A DNA stretch of 64,000 nt from Desmodesmus armatus. Taxonomy: Eukaryota > Chlorophyta > Chlorophyceae > Sphaeropleales > Scenedesmaceae. The position numbers and the translations under genes are program-made. The DNA lies in NCBI GenBank assembly GCA_007449985.2, contig VIIQ02000600.1:620001-684000 (forward strand), read 5' to 3'. The notes under the pieces are model-generated. The model had not been told where the DNA came from. It ran no database searches and worked only from the letters and a program-made list of their open reading frames with translations. Below are positions 45,301-56,918 of this stretch, piece by piece (positions within the stretch are counted from its first letter, which is position 1; every line of letters begins with the position of its first letter).

Positions 45301-46901
45301 GGTTTGTCAGATAGGCCAGCTGACTGTGCCCTGGGCCAGCGGCACCTGCTGCACCCTCCTGCCGGGCTACAGTTCACCGTAACTTATGGTCCCGCCCCTC
45401 ACGGCTCAAAGTACGCGGTACCTGAGACTGTGAACGGGTTGCCGAGGTTACAGGTGGCCGTACCGCCATGCCACCAACAATGCTGCATGCGCCCTGATTA
45501 TAACAAGTGCTTGCCCCCATAGGTGGCTGCAATGCCTGCAATGCAGCCAATTTCTGTATAGGCCCACCCACTGGTTCCCTGCAGTGGTTTTCCCCACGTC
45601 ACAGATGCATTTGTGAGCTGGCAAGCCCATCATGCTGTGGCATAAACCTACTGCCATCCACTGGGTGGTAGTAGAGGCGTGCCACAGGCTTTTGGGTGGG
45701 TTGAGAGGTGGGGGGCAGCACACCCCTCCACCGCGTGAGTCGGTACACGGGGGAACCAGTAGGTGGGCAGCACTCTTGTGCACTGCAAGCGCAGGTGCAA
45801 GAAAACATGCAGCATGCTCAAGTTGCGTGCCTGGACAGCCTGCATGCAGCTGCCTGGTTTGTCCAGGTGTGGCACTCAGCTGACATGCAGCAGGGACTTT
45901 GCTGGGGTGATTCCAGCACCCCAGCATCCCCTGTTTGCACCCATGTTTTTACAAGGATGGCCGGTGCCAGGGCGGCTGCCTCCTGCAATGCAGGAGGGAA
46001 CACAGCCAGCCTGTGGGGTCAGCACCCACTACTTGTGCACACAATGTGACTCACATTGTTTGTTTTCTGCCTGGCAGGACTGACAATGGACTTGCAACCA
46101 TTGCTTCCAGCACAATCAAGCAACCATGGTGCTATGCATCCGTATGCCCTGACCGTGCCCACCATGGGCCTGCCAGTTTGACGCTTTTTGTGTTGAAGTG
46201 CAGGCAAGAGCACATTGCAAGTGGCTGTGCAACACCCTAGCTGACCAGGGTAGGAGCTGCTGCATTGGTGGCTCACACCTGACGCCTCTGCAACACCCCC
46301 CCCACCACCGCCACCAAGCTGCTTGCTGTCCTGCTGCTTCATCTGTTGATGCAGGCAACCAGGTAACCTTAGAGCGTTGGTGCCACAGGCTGTGCATTGC
46401 TTTCAGGTGATCAGCTCTCACCCCACTGAACACCCTGCCCCCATCTTCCACCCACCCCAACCTCTTGTGCAGGCTATAACCGTGCTCAAGGCCCCCAGGC
46501 ACCTTTCCAAGCTGCTGACCTGAAAGGTGTGCACGCTTTGTCAAACACTGTTTTGCATGCCCATGGCATGGTACAAGCACAGTGCCCAGCCATCAGCAGT
46601 CAGTACTGGCTTTCAAGGACTTTTCTCTTCTGTACTGACATGAATGTCGGTTGTGTTGAAGTTTGTCTGGACTTCTAGAGGCCATGAGCTGCATGTGCAA
46701 CACCTGGTTGAGGTATGTCACTCATGTATCCACATGGTGTACTGTTTGCAGTCGGTCCTGAACAGCCCCGTCAACGCAGCCGCCGACTGTAGCAGCCCCG
46801 TCTGCTCTGCCCCCAAGCGCCCTGGCGAGACCTCTGCGGCGGGTGTCAAGCACAGCTGGCAGGCCGGCCGCAGCAGCGGCAAGTCTGCAGCAGACAAGTG
46901 A
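42360..46901 (+). CDS. unresolved plus-strand gene(s) for secreted-looking protein with repeated modules
   Basis: Exon-like pieces with good splice sites: DCVTVSIAGPTHNVCYGKAT (42370-42490), VSLPDLNFDAWCMSPGGG (to 43027), LPGDLLLGACTAFDHDKW (to 43363), LFLREPAFGHPPVLELPENY (43802-43884), LTPYPRMELNTSSDTQPTN (44083-44150), ATQAGFNCAAQQLASSFYTY (44295-44434), TFTEIKLPVDLTPRKATSNP (45096-45203), FTVTYGPAPHGSKYAVPE (to 45451), TDNGLATIASSTIKQPWCY (46079-) and SVLNSPVNAAADCSSPVCS (46753-46901, stop). The CYG...EVSWVGGSP piece loosely recalls SprB/HYR-type extracellular repeats. Cys, Thr, Pro and N-glycosylation-like sites suggest a cell-wall or surface protein. I could not fix a start or a single frame path; there may be two genes. 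Confidence 0.33.
44146..44310 (+). repeat. duplicated intron-exon block, copy 1
   Basis: About 165 bp nearly identical (about 94%) to 44945-45109. It spans a gtaggg donor, the whole short intron and the start of the following exon (TFTE). Confidence 0.88.
44471..44716 (+). repeat. 82-bp minisatellite, three copies
   Basis: Units begin GTGGGTGTC at 44471, 44553 and 44635. Each contains GGGCAAGCCCCCG(C/T)CCATCCTAGTAGGT. The array lies in an intron of the unresolved plus-strand gene. Confidence 0.92.
44945..45109 (+). repeat. duplicated intron-exon block, copy 2
   Basis: Second copy of the block at 44146-44310, 799 bp downstream in direct orientation. The following exons diverge after TFTE. 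Confidence 0.88.
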
Positions 46902-47022
46902 CTTGTGTCAAGGGTCCATGGGCTTTCCCCACTATGTAGCTTTGGCAAAGACATCCTCGCAACACTGAGGTGGGTGCCGCACCTCATGCAACTGCATTCA
47001 GCGGACGCGGGCTGCTTGTCCA

Positions 47023-47308
47023 CACCTCTGGTACCCATTGCGGGTGACACATAACCTGACAAAGAAGTTGGAACGAGTGTGTGACTCGTTACCGCCCCCC
47101 ACGTCATGTCAGCATCCGCTGCAGCACTCCATCACCTGCTGCATTCACTGCCTGGCCACACCTCTGGTACCCACCGCGGGTGACACATAACCTGACAACA
47201 GAAGTTGGAACGAGGGCGCCTGGGCATCGTCTGCTGCATGCAGGGCCTAGTCACGCTCTGGTACCCACCGCGGGTGACACAGAACCTGATAACATATGTT
47301 GGAACGAG
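47023..47308 (+). repeat. three copies of a ~52-bp element
   Basis: CTCTGGTACCCACCGCGGGT followed by GACACATAACCTGA...GTTGGAACGAG occurs near 47023, 47161 and 47257, spaced about 138 and 96 bp. The segments between copies differ. Confidence 0.85.
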
Positions 47309-47329
47309 CGTGACTCGGCCCTTCCCCCA

Positions 47330-48081
47330 CTCAGAAGCAATTCTGAGGGCCCTGCTTGCATGTGCCTGCCTGTCTGCTTTTCACCCTCCCTCCCTGCGCA
47401 GCTCCTGATGCAGCCTGCCCTGCCGCAGGTCAACCCTTCCCCGCTGCCAGCGGCACGATGCTGCTGCGCATGTTGTAGGCTGAAGGCGCCCTGCACGATG
47501 CTACTACTTCTACCACTAAACTGGGTCAGGCCACGCCTGACCCCTCGATACAGCCGCTGGTGCACCTGCTGGCGTGCTCCACCGTGGCAACATGCCCTTC
47601 CTGCACCAGGTGCGTTGCAAGAGCTTGAACAACAGCTCAAGTGTGCGTGTTTGTGTGTGTAGGGTGGGTGGGTGGGTGGGGGGAAGCCTAGCAGGTTAGA
47701 GACGAACACCCTTGTGAGCCTTTCTTCTCGCCTGTAGTTCTCCATCCGCAGTGCGCACCAACTCACCTGCTCTTTCACCAGGCTATGCTCAGCTGGACAG
47801 GCACAGCGTCAGCAGATGACTTGCATCTGCCCTCATCGCTGCTTCCAAGGTGCAGGACACGTTGCTGAATGCATGCTGACACTGTGTGTCGCGCCTGCCA
47901 TGTCTGCTGCCCAGGTGCCGCAGCGCTTGATTGCCGGCAGCGCGGACCAGCCCGGCCAAGATGGCAACGGTGCAGACACAGCGGCGCAGGCGCAGGGCGT
48001 GGCGGCAGCAACACTGCTGGCTGAGACGGCTGCTGATGACGAGGAGGTCGTTGATGCACTGCTGATGTTGGGACAGCTTTG
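47330..48081 (+). CDS. 3' exons of an unidentified plus-strand gene
   Basis: Coding-like exons behind good acceptors: LLMQPALPQ (47401-47427), AEGALHDATTSTTKLGQATP and PLVHLLACSTVATCPSC (47479-47608), and a final exon VPQRLIAGSADQPGQDGNG ... DDEEVVDALLMLGQL (47914-48081) ending in TGA. The C-terminus is acidic. The exon near 47783-47850 does not join in frame, so the path is incomplete. No family recognised. Confidence 0.33.
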
Positions 48082-49597
48082 AAGGCAGGCGGCGATGTGA
48101 CTTGCCGTCCTGTGCGCGCAAAGCTCTTGGGGATCACCCCACACAGAGACTTTCTTGATGAAAGAACAGCCTGGCTGCAATGCTAGGCCTGTTTGAGCTG
48201 TGTTGTTGTAGTAAGATCGCAGAGGCTGAAGCTGCCTTTTCTGTCAACGAAAAAGAAGTGGTTGTGATGCATATGCAGCTGAGCTAGACGAGCTTCGGGG
48301 TCCCCAAACCCTTGGCTCACTGTGACATGAAGGTGTCTGGTCAGTTGCTGCCCTTCTGCTGGGCTGGATGTTGCATCAAAGCTCCACTTGAGCTGTGTGT
48401 GCGTGCAGTGCTGGATATGTCCAGTGCTGTAAAAGCAGTGGCTTCCCCAATTTTTTGGTGCGATCTGTTTGTGCGTCACCAACTGGTGCTGACGCAAGCG
48501 AGGCCATGTGTTGAGTAACTGAAGCCTGGGCTCCAACAATAGGCCTGTCACCATTGTACTGCATATGACGCACTACAACTCTCTCTGTAGATGTGAGCAA
48601 CACTAGGGCAACACGTAGCCCTGGACAATCAGCTCCGTGCATAGGAGGTGGATCTGGCCATTGCTGATTGGCTGCAAATGACTTTTACCCTACCCTTGGT
48701 GTTTGAGCAACATTGATCAGTGCTGCTGAGCCAAGCGCATGCTTACATAACATAGGCAGCTGTCTTGGTCGACACCCCTATGAGGGGCAGGGCGAGGCCC
48801 AGCTGTGTCGTGCCACGATTCAGTCTGGTTACTTCATACTCAAAGCAGTTCACCCTTCAACTTGAGTAGTCCTTTACAGAAAACAAGCTATGAAACAACT
48901 GGTGCCTTTGCCATGGCAGCCGGCTCCCATCTGCCCACCCATCCTGTGCCCACACAGCTGCCTCCAAGACAGCAGGCATCCAACCATGGTTCTTCAGAGC
49001 CAACATGAAATGCAGCCAATGTCAAATATTTACCCAGTGCACACCAGCCAGAGCTGGCCCAGGACATTTGCACACTGCTACACAAACAGCGCAACGAATC
49101 ACGATAGTATCTTTCTGGTGCTAAGCAGACGGGCTTGCAGCAGCCAGTGTGCGTCCTATGCTCAAGTGCCTGTAAGCAATCCTGCAGTGCACGGTCACAA
49201 GTCTATGCAATCTATTGACTTACTGGCTATCACCAACACTGCCCAGCTGCAGCAGTATCTATCAAACACCTGGCTTCAAGGTTGTGGCAGCCAGGAGTGC
49301 CATCACAGCAACTGCATGGGCGCGAGGCGCCACAAACCACCCAACAAGACAAACCAAACCGCTGAATCTGTTTTGCTGCTACACAATCCTTAGCTCGCAA
49401 AATACAAAGGCGATTGCAAGTGGCAACACCAGCACATATCACAATGCTATATGGACAACCCAGTCATACTGCAGTCACACACCCATCAGCAGCTGCCCCA
49501 GCCGCAGCTGCAGGTGCTGACCACTTCGTGGAGTAGTCGTCATGCGTGTCGGTCACGTTATGTTGCCCGCTGTCACTGTCCTGCCGAGCCGGCTGGC
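48082..49597. other. interval with isolated coding-like pieces, no gene resolved
   Basis: Plus-strand pieces such as KIAEAEAAFSVNEKEVVVMH (48212-48278) and TSYETTGAFAMAAGSHLP behind a TTTACAG acceptor (48880-49008) read like exons but could not be linked. The rest holds nothing I recognise. The CDCA7 stop lies at its right edge. Confidence 0.3.
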
Positions 49598-52500
49598 TCA
49601 AGCCTTGGTGATGATGGTTGAGGGTGCCAGGCCGAGGGCCTGCATGATGCGCTGCTTCCTGCAGGCACGAACAGCAAACGGTGCAACCCAGTCAAATCAC
49701 AAGTGAGTTCAATGAGTCATAAGCTACTGCAGGAGCGCTGCTGGCAGCATTCAGCGCCGGGTAGCTGCGTCGCTGACAGTAGATGACACGCAAGGCTGTC
49801 GCACCCTTGTGGAGACACGCTCCTCAACCTTGCTGCACACCCAAAGCTACCCACCTTGGCAGGGTCATGTCCTGGCTGGACAGCATGGGCACATCGTCAT
49901 CCTCTGGCTCAGCTGGCTCCTGCTCCTCCTGCTGCTGGGCGGCCACCTCGACTTTTGCTGCTGCAGCAGCTGCTGCTGCCGCGGCCTTCTTGCCGCCCTT
50001 GGATGCCGCGGCCGCCTGCTTGCCGGCCTTCTTGCCAGCACGGCCCTTGCCGCGCCCAGCGCCTGCTGCTGAGGTGGGGCCCTGCGGAGCGCAACACAAA
50101 AACAACCATTAGGTCAAGCATGCGTAAGCATCTGGGTGCGCTATTGGGCCGCTGCAACATTGAGGTATGCCGCCGTACGCGCTGTGTGTTCTGCTGTTCA
50201 GCCTGGCTATGGTTGCGGTCAGCGTGCATGATGTGGAAGTCAGTCTGCATGTGCCCAGGTTGACTTCATTCTCAACGAGTAAAGTGATGGCACACACTAG
50301 CAGCTATGTGCTAGCGGCCAATTGAGTCTGCAACCCCAACACACAGGCGCCCTGCCCAGAGAAGTAACGCCAATTGATTCATTTTGACAATGCCCACTCA
50401 ACAATCGGGGCCTGGCTGACACGGTAAGCGCAACATGGTGTCCGTACCTGGTCTGTGTCTGCGTCCTGGCCCACGTCGTCGCTCACGGCGCTGCCAGCGC
50501 GCTTGGAGTGGTGGTGGCTGCAGCCGGCCTTGCAGGCGTCTGTCTGTGCGCTGACCTCGCTGCCGCCAGCCTCCTCCTCCTCCCCAGCGGCGCCGTCGCC
50601 CTTCAGCCAGCGGCCCCAGGGGAAGTTGAGCTTGCGTGCAGCGATCACCTCCTGTGTCTCGCCTGTCAAGGGATGGGGTTCGCATCAACAGCAAAGAAAC
50701 ATGCAGACTCAGTTTTGAGCTACGATGTGCAGATGCCTGAGACTGGGCGTTGGCTCATGCTGCTGTCTAGCTCCCTCTCAAGCAGCATGGAAAACACAGG
50801 GGCGTGGGGCCCCTGCACTCTGTGTGAATGTGATCGAAGATATGGGTGACAGTTGAGTCAACTGACAAGAATGCAATGCAAACAGGCAGCAATGCACTGC
50901 ATGCAGCGCAGAGGCTGCAAGGCCTGATGACCTTGGTGCAGGCAGCGCATATATCCTGCGCCCCGCTTATCCAAAACACACACAGCCGTTGGCGCTTGCT
51001 GGCAGTCAGAGCACCCACCAGTGACCAGGTGCACCAGGTAGTCGTGCACGTTGCTGAAGCCAGCGTCACGTGCCAGGCGCACCACCTGGTGTGTGGGCTC
51101 CAGGCCCATCTGCAGGACAGACAGACCGACACAACCACACACAGCAGGGGCGCAAGAGTGTGATTACAGCCGTAAACAGTAGGAATACAGGCTTCACAAG
51201 ACGCTGTGCATGCTGGCGCGCGCACGTCAAAAGTGACCTAGTTGAGTTGAAGAGTCAGAGACAGAAAAGCGCTGCTCAGCACAAAGCCTTTCTCTCCTGC
51301 AGATCCATGCACACTGGTGCAGCTGCGTGCTGCAATGTTTCAGCGCTGCCTGAAAGCCCACCTTCTTGCGGCAGAGGCCACAGTTGCAGCAGCCCACACA
51401 GCCGGCGCCGCAGGAGCCGCGGCAGCAGGGGCACCACCAGCCGTTGCTGGCCTCTGCAGCATCACAGTCCTCGCCGTGGCGGTTCCTGAGGCACTTGGCG
51501 CTGCACAGCACAGGAACAGCAAGGGCAAGTGCTGTTAGCAAGAAGCGTGTTGGAATTGTTGGGGCGTGTGCTGGTGGTGTGGTCACTGGGAGCTGCAGGC
51601 CTGACTGGCAGACTGTTTCATCCACACACCCAGCCACATGGGTAGTTGGCATGACCGTGTCTATTGTCCCTGGCATGCAGTGACGCTGCAGGTGTGTTGT
51701 TGCTGCTCACCAGAAGGACAGGGGCATGCGGCGGCCACCACCGCAGTCTGCGTTGGTGCAGGTCACGTGGTCCTCCAGGGTCTTCTGGCGGCACCTGCAG
51801 GTGGCAAGCATGAAACTTGCCTGTGAGCTGCGTGCTGGGGGTATCAGCAGACAGCAGAATCAGTGCAGCGCCACACTGAAGTGCTGCGATGGGTGCTGGC
51901 TGAGTACCATGTTGCCAAGCTAGGCGCGCTAGTAAGATGGCGGTTGAGCCCTGACCAGGCAGTCAAGGTGCCAACCAGAGCGCTGGCAAGCACTGCACAA
52001 GCCACCACAGCTGCACAGCATCGCTCAGTAGTCAGTACGACTCACCAGTGGCAGGTCACACCGTGTGCTGAGTCGTAGACACGTCCACCCTGCGAAGCAA
52101 AGAAGCCTCAGGCGTCAGTTACAGGGGACAGGCAAAGGGAAGGAAGCCTCAAACAGCTGTGAGCTACCCGCAAGGTCACACCTGGATGCGCACACCCTTG
52201 CCAGAGTCCACAGGGCCACGGGTCTTGCCACCTGACTTGCCGCCGCTGCTGCTCTTCTTGCTGGCCATCTCCTTGCGCAGCTGCTCTGCTGTCTCCTGGT
52301 CCAGGGTCATGGCCTGCACATGGGGCCAAGCAGGGCACAAGGTATGTGAGCTGCTGCATGGAGAAATTACCGATTCACTCGTGCAAATACCCTGTACCGC
52401 ACCTTGATGCGCTCAGAGTAGTCCACAGGGGCCTTGGGCTCCCTCGCTGTCCTGGAGTCCATCTCACAGTAGTTCACTGCCTTCCTTTCACGACCACTGA

Positions 52501-52760
52501 CACGCCGCTCGCCGCTGTCCTCAGACACAGCTGCCTTGGCCTTCTTTTGACGCTTAGGTGCAGGCTTGCTGGCTGCAAAGGCTGCAGCAGCATCAGCAAC
52601 ACCAAGCTCCTGCAAGCACAGATCCCTCGTGAGCTCTCAACCCTCCGTCCACGAGGACCTACACAGTTTGCAGACGTCGACATACCTCCATCTTGCGCTT
52701 GTTCTCAGCGATCCGTTTCTCCCGTTCCAGCTCATACTGGTTCAAGCCTGCACTCGCCAT
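49598..52760 (-). CDS. CDCA7: CDCA7-type zinc-finger protein (zf-4CXXC_R1)
   Basis: Ten exons (52760-52686, 52609-52403, 52313-52182, 52089-52046, 51794-51711, 51500-51362, 51109-51019, 50662-50448, 50081-49855, 49658-49598) join without a break to 424 aa. Near the N-terminus, YELEREKRIAENKRKMEELG is the helix typical of this family. The R1 domain spans exons 4-7: CHWCRQKTLEDHVTC, CAKCLRNRHGED, WWCPCCRGSCG, CNCGLCRKK, then THQVVRLARDAGFSNVHDYL, which parallels the conserved tail after the cysteines. CDCA7 binds hemimethylated DNA and recruits the HELLS/DDM1 remodeller to maintain DNA methylation. The C-terminal half is Lys/Ala-rich (AGRGKGRAGKKAGK) and acidic. The stretch between CRG and CNC is longer than in animals. 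Confidence 0.94.
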
Positions 52761-54031
52761 CGTCTTAACGGCACAGAGTGTGTCACAGAGCGGCGCAGTA
52801 CTGCCAGTCAAGAAGTCAGAAGGGTCAGAGTGCAAACAAACGTGCATCTGCTGGGGTGGAGGCTTGGAAGGAGCGGCGCTGGCGCCCAACTGAACCGCCC
52901 AATTTGAACTTGAAAAACACAACTGTCCATACCGGCTGCCAGAACCTTGCCATGCGCTTGGGTTATCGATTGATTTCAAGTTGCATTGTGAAGGCCAAGT
53001 TTTAGTTGGCTTGGTGGACTGTGGGCTGGACTGTGGGTGATGAGCAGTCCCTGGTTTGATTGGGGTATACAAAGGTCACTTCATCATCGATACTTCAGCA
53101 TTCTGAGCAAGGCAGCACACCAAACACAGCTGGGATGCCAGGACACTGGGACCCTGGTGCTTCCCGGCTGAGGTCCAACCTGAAGATGCACTGACGTTGC
53201 ATGCATCCTCAAGACAAATGTACCCAATTGCAATTCTTGAACCCGAAACCCAGGTGGACCTAGGCCATGTGCCAAAACCTGCCCCCCCCCCCCCCCCCGG
53301 GCATGTACCCTGCTGCCGACGGGCATTTGACAGGAAGGCAGCCCCACAACAGCACAACACCACTCCACTGAGAAGTGGAAGGGGCTTCTCCACGCCCAAG
53401 CACGTTCAGACTGGACCTGACATTCAGCTAGACCGGCTGGCCAAGAACAAGGTGCGCAAGCACACCGAAACAGCATGCAGACTCTGCATGCAGACTCTGA
53501 GCGGTGCCACACCGACCATTGGCGCATCAAAGAAGGCCATGTAGCCTTTTTGTACAAACGGTATTGTGCCAACCGCTCATGCATCAGGCACAAGGGATGT
53601 GCATTGCAGCACCTGCAACCCAAAACACGCCTGGCACTGTCTACTGAACAGCCATCATTCAGTGATGCAGCATTGCCAGTATCAACAGCCGCCACCCTGG
53701 TGCAGCTGGGCAGCAGCTCCATCGGCTGCGCCGACAGCACCTTGTCAGGACTGTGCAGCCCTGTGGCACACAATGGTGTACCCTCGGCTTGCCCACTGCA
53801 CTCGTGCCACACAAACAGGCTGGAGGCTGCAATCAAAGCAACATCTCCAGTGCCACACTCAACTACCAAAAGCGAGCTGTGCTTCCAACAACTACATCAC
53901 ACAGGTCGACAGTGCCAGGGCGTGGCTGCCAGCCCAGCAGCAAGGCACTCCCGCTGCCACCCTGACCAGCACAGGCCAGTGAACAAATCACGCAACGCCA
54001 AAGGCACATAGAGATGGCTTGTGCTGGGACG
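52761..54031. other. upstream region of CDCA7, no gene recognised
   Basis: Between two minus-strand genes. It holds a C homopolymer at 53282-53299 and a 12-bp direct repeat (CATGCAGACTCT) near 53474. Open frames on both strands (e.g. plus 53475-54011) have no splice or domain support. Confidence 0.4.
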
Positions 54032-56712
54032 TCAGCCTGCACTCCTTTGTGCCGCCAGTGCCGCCCTGATCTTCACAACAGCCCCGATGGGCAGCCCCAT
54101 CTCCCGCAGGTGCCGTTCCTCCAGCAGCTGCAGTGCCGCCATGTCAACCTGCTGCTGCTCCAGCAGCGGAACGTACTGCTCCAACCCTATGCTGCCCAGC
54201 AGCTGCGCAACAGACACGTTCACATGCTGCAGCCAGGCAGGAACAGCAGCAAAGCCTGGCGGAGGCTGCTGCTGCTGCTGTTGTTGCTGAAACTGCTGCT
54301 CATGCTGTGCAAGCTGCTGGACTGGCGGCGGTGATGGTGGCTGGGAGTCTGGCAACTGCGGCTCGAATTGCCCGCTGTGCTGCCTTGGTGGTAGTTGGTG
54401 TGGCCTGGGCCGCCGGCGTTGTGGAGCTTGCTGCTGCTGCTGGGGCTGCTCTTGGTGCTGCTGCTGCTGCCACAGTGATGGTGGTGGGGGCTGCAGCTGC
54501 TCTATGTGCTGCTGCCTTGGTTGCTGCTGCCTGAGCTGCTGGGAGTCAATGTCCTGCTGCTGCTGCTGTTGATGCTGCTGTTGATGCTGCTGTTGATGCT
54601 CCTGGTGGTGGTGGTGGTGCTGCTGCATGCTGTAACTGTCCTCGCCAGTGTCCATGGGTGCTGCATGCGCAGCATCAACAGCTGCTGCTGCTGCTGCTGC
54701 ATCCTCTGCTTCTGCAGCTGCTTGCGCACTCTGTCCTGCTGTCATGGCCAGAGTTGGGGTTTGCTCAATCTGTTGCATGACTTCAAAGATATTGCAGTGA
54801 ACTTTCTGACTGTACCTGTTGCACAACAGGTGAGAATAGAACAGCAGTGCTTCAGTGCCGCTGTTGCCCCCACGATGCTGCCAACCCTATAGCCTGGCAA
54901 TCGTGTGCTGATGCTCTGCCAAGCGCAGTGGATGCTTGAAGCAAACACCATCCTTGCCGCCGCTCTGCGCACACCTAGACAGAGGACATTGAGTCCTCAT
55001 CTAGACACCTGTGCCAACCTCGTCACTCACTGCAGCATGTCCGCCAATCGGCCTGTGTTTTGGGACTCCATGCTGGCAGCAAGCAGCAGGTAGTTCTCCA
55101 ACAGCACCTGCGCACGAACACCAGGCTGGCACATGGTCAGCCTCAGCTGCTTCACCAGGAGTTAATTTCTTTCAAACCAGCACGACTTGTGTGGCTGGGT
55201 GGCTGCAGAGAGAGCAAAATGGCCTGCTGCGCACCCTGGGCAGGTCATCTGCTTCATTGCACTGCATGCTGCTGCAGCGCGCGATGCAGACAGTGTCTGC
55301 AAATGGCTGATAAGTTGCGGATGTCAACTCAAGCAGATTGCAGTCCTACACAAAGCCTGCAGGGCTTCGAGACTTGATAACTTCGAACAGATCATATCGA
55401 CCTGGCACAAACTTGCGCACAAGCCTTGTACTGGCAGCTGATAGCGTCAGTCACAACATATAAAGCTTAAAATAGTGCACAACACTGCACAAACAGGCTT
55501 TACCCACCTTCAACACCTCACTCAACCGGGCCAATTTTGACTTGACTGCAGCTGCTTGTACGCCTCAACCCAATTTCTGTACTGCTGGCACTGTTGCAAC
55601 TGTTGCTGTTGGTACTGCTGGCACCACACACTGAACTGCTGCTGCCAGGCTGTGTATTGCTGCTGCCAGGCTGTGTAGCCAGCTGACCAGCACTCCCAGC
55701 ACACCACACCGGTACCGCCAGACCACTGCTGTGCATCCACAGGCGTGGCAGCTGCACCTGCTTGGCTGCTTGCCTGCTGGTGCTGGCATGCCGCAGGGCT
55801 GCTCTGCACAGCAGCATCCATAACAGGCATGGGCTTGGCAGCACTAGCTTGCGCAGCACCAGGCGCTGCTACTGCCGGCCCTGCAAGTGCTGCTGCCTGG
55901 CCAGTAACATGCAGACGTGACAGCAGCAGCCTCGCCCTGTCATCAATCTCTTCTTCATCAGGAAGTTCCCACCCCTCATCCTCATCCTCACACTCCTCTT
56001 CCTCCTCACCCTCACACAAAACCTGATGCTGTGGAACCTGTGCCTGCCACTGCCCAGCGTCTGCACCACCTGCTGCTGCGGCCTGATCAGCAGCAGCGGC
56101 AACAGAGCTGGCAGCAGGTGTGGCACCCATGGGACAAGAGGGCTGCTCAGTCCCCTGCTGCACCCCCTGCTCCTCAGCGACGACAGGAGCTGCTGCCGCT
56201 GCATCTGCCGGCCCCTGGTGCTGTAGGTAAGGGTTGCTGTGAGGATACTCATACCCCAGGGACCTGTAATAGCTGGCCCATGCCTCCCATGCAGCTGCAG
56301 GGTCGTACACACCCTCAGCCCCTGCGGCTGCTTCTGTGCCTGCTGTCGCCGCCTGCTGCTCATGCTGCTGTTGCTGCTGCTGCGGCGGCTGCTCGGTACC
56401 TTCCTCCTCCCAGTCAAAGCATGCGAGTGCTGCTTCATCATACCCAAAGGCACTGAGTGCAGCAGCAGTGGCGGCAGAGCCCGTGCTGCCACCCCGTCCA
56501 GCCCCCTGCTGCTGCTGCTGCTCCTCCTGTTGCGGTTGCTGCGCCTTCTTCTTGCGCAGGGGCGGGGGGCTGTCTGGCGGTGTGGACGTAGGTGCTGCCA
56601 GAAGCTGTGTGTAAGCCGCCTTCTCCCAGTCTGAGGCCAGCTCAAAGCTGTACAGGTCTGCTGGGATCTCCTCAGGCAGGGGGCTGACACCGCCTGGACA
56701 GCACACCAGCAT
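54032..56712 (-). CDS. Gln-rich protein with C-terminal SAM domain, one frame break
   Basis: Three exons (56712-55508, 55107-55031, 54815-54032) encode ~688 aa if one base is added near 55550. The start reads MLVCCPGGVSPLPEEIPADLYSF. The middle is acidic (EGEEEEECEDEDEG) and then has a tandem aromatic repeat (YTAWQQQYTAWQQQFSVW). A helical stretch VKSKLARLSEVLK continues into VLLENYLLLAASMESQ. After long Gln/His/Pro tracts, the last ~65 residues form a SAM domain (LLGSIGLEQYVPLLEQQ ... LREMGLPIGAVVKIRAAL), a protein- or RNA-binding helical bundle. Function unknown. The upstream DDX20-like gene ends only 206 bp before this ATG on the same strand. Confidence 0.77.
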
Positions 56713-56918
56713 TCACAGACCATGCACTAAAAGCGTCAGGCACAGCAAGCCAACGCCAAGGCGCTTGTCAAGATGAGCGTATCGTGGTTGTTGATGGGGT
56801 TTTTGTTGTCGTGCCTGACCAGTACATGCTGCAATATAGGGTAAAAATTTGCCAGCTGTGGCCAGTGGGTGTGGTGCACTCACAGCATGCCGCATGCTAT
56901 TTGTGCGTGTTCCACCCT

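Noticed and set aside
53084..53869. Minus-strand frame of 261 codons upstream of CDCA7
   Set aside because: No recognisable domain, Cys/Trp-rich composition, crosses a C homopolymer, and competes with equally long plus-strand frames.
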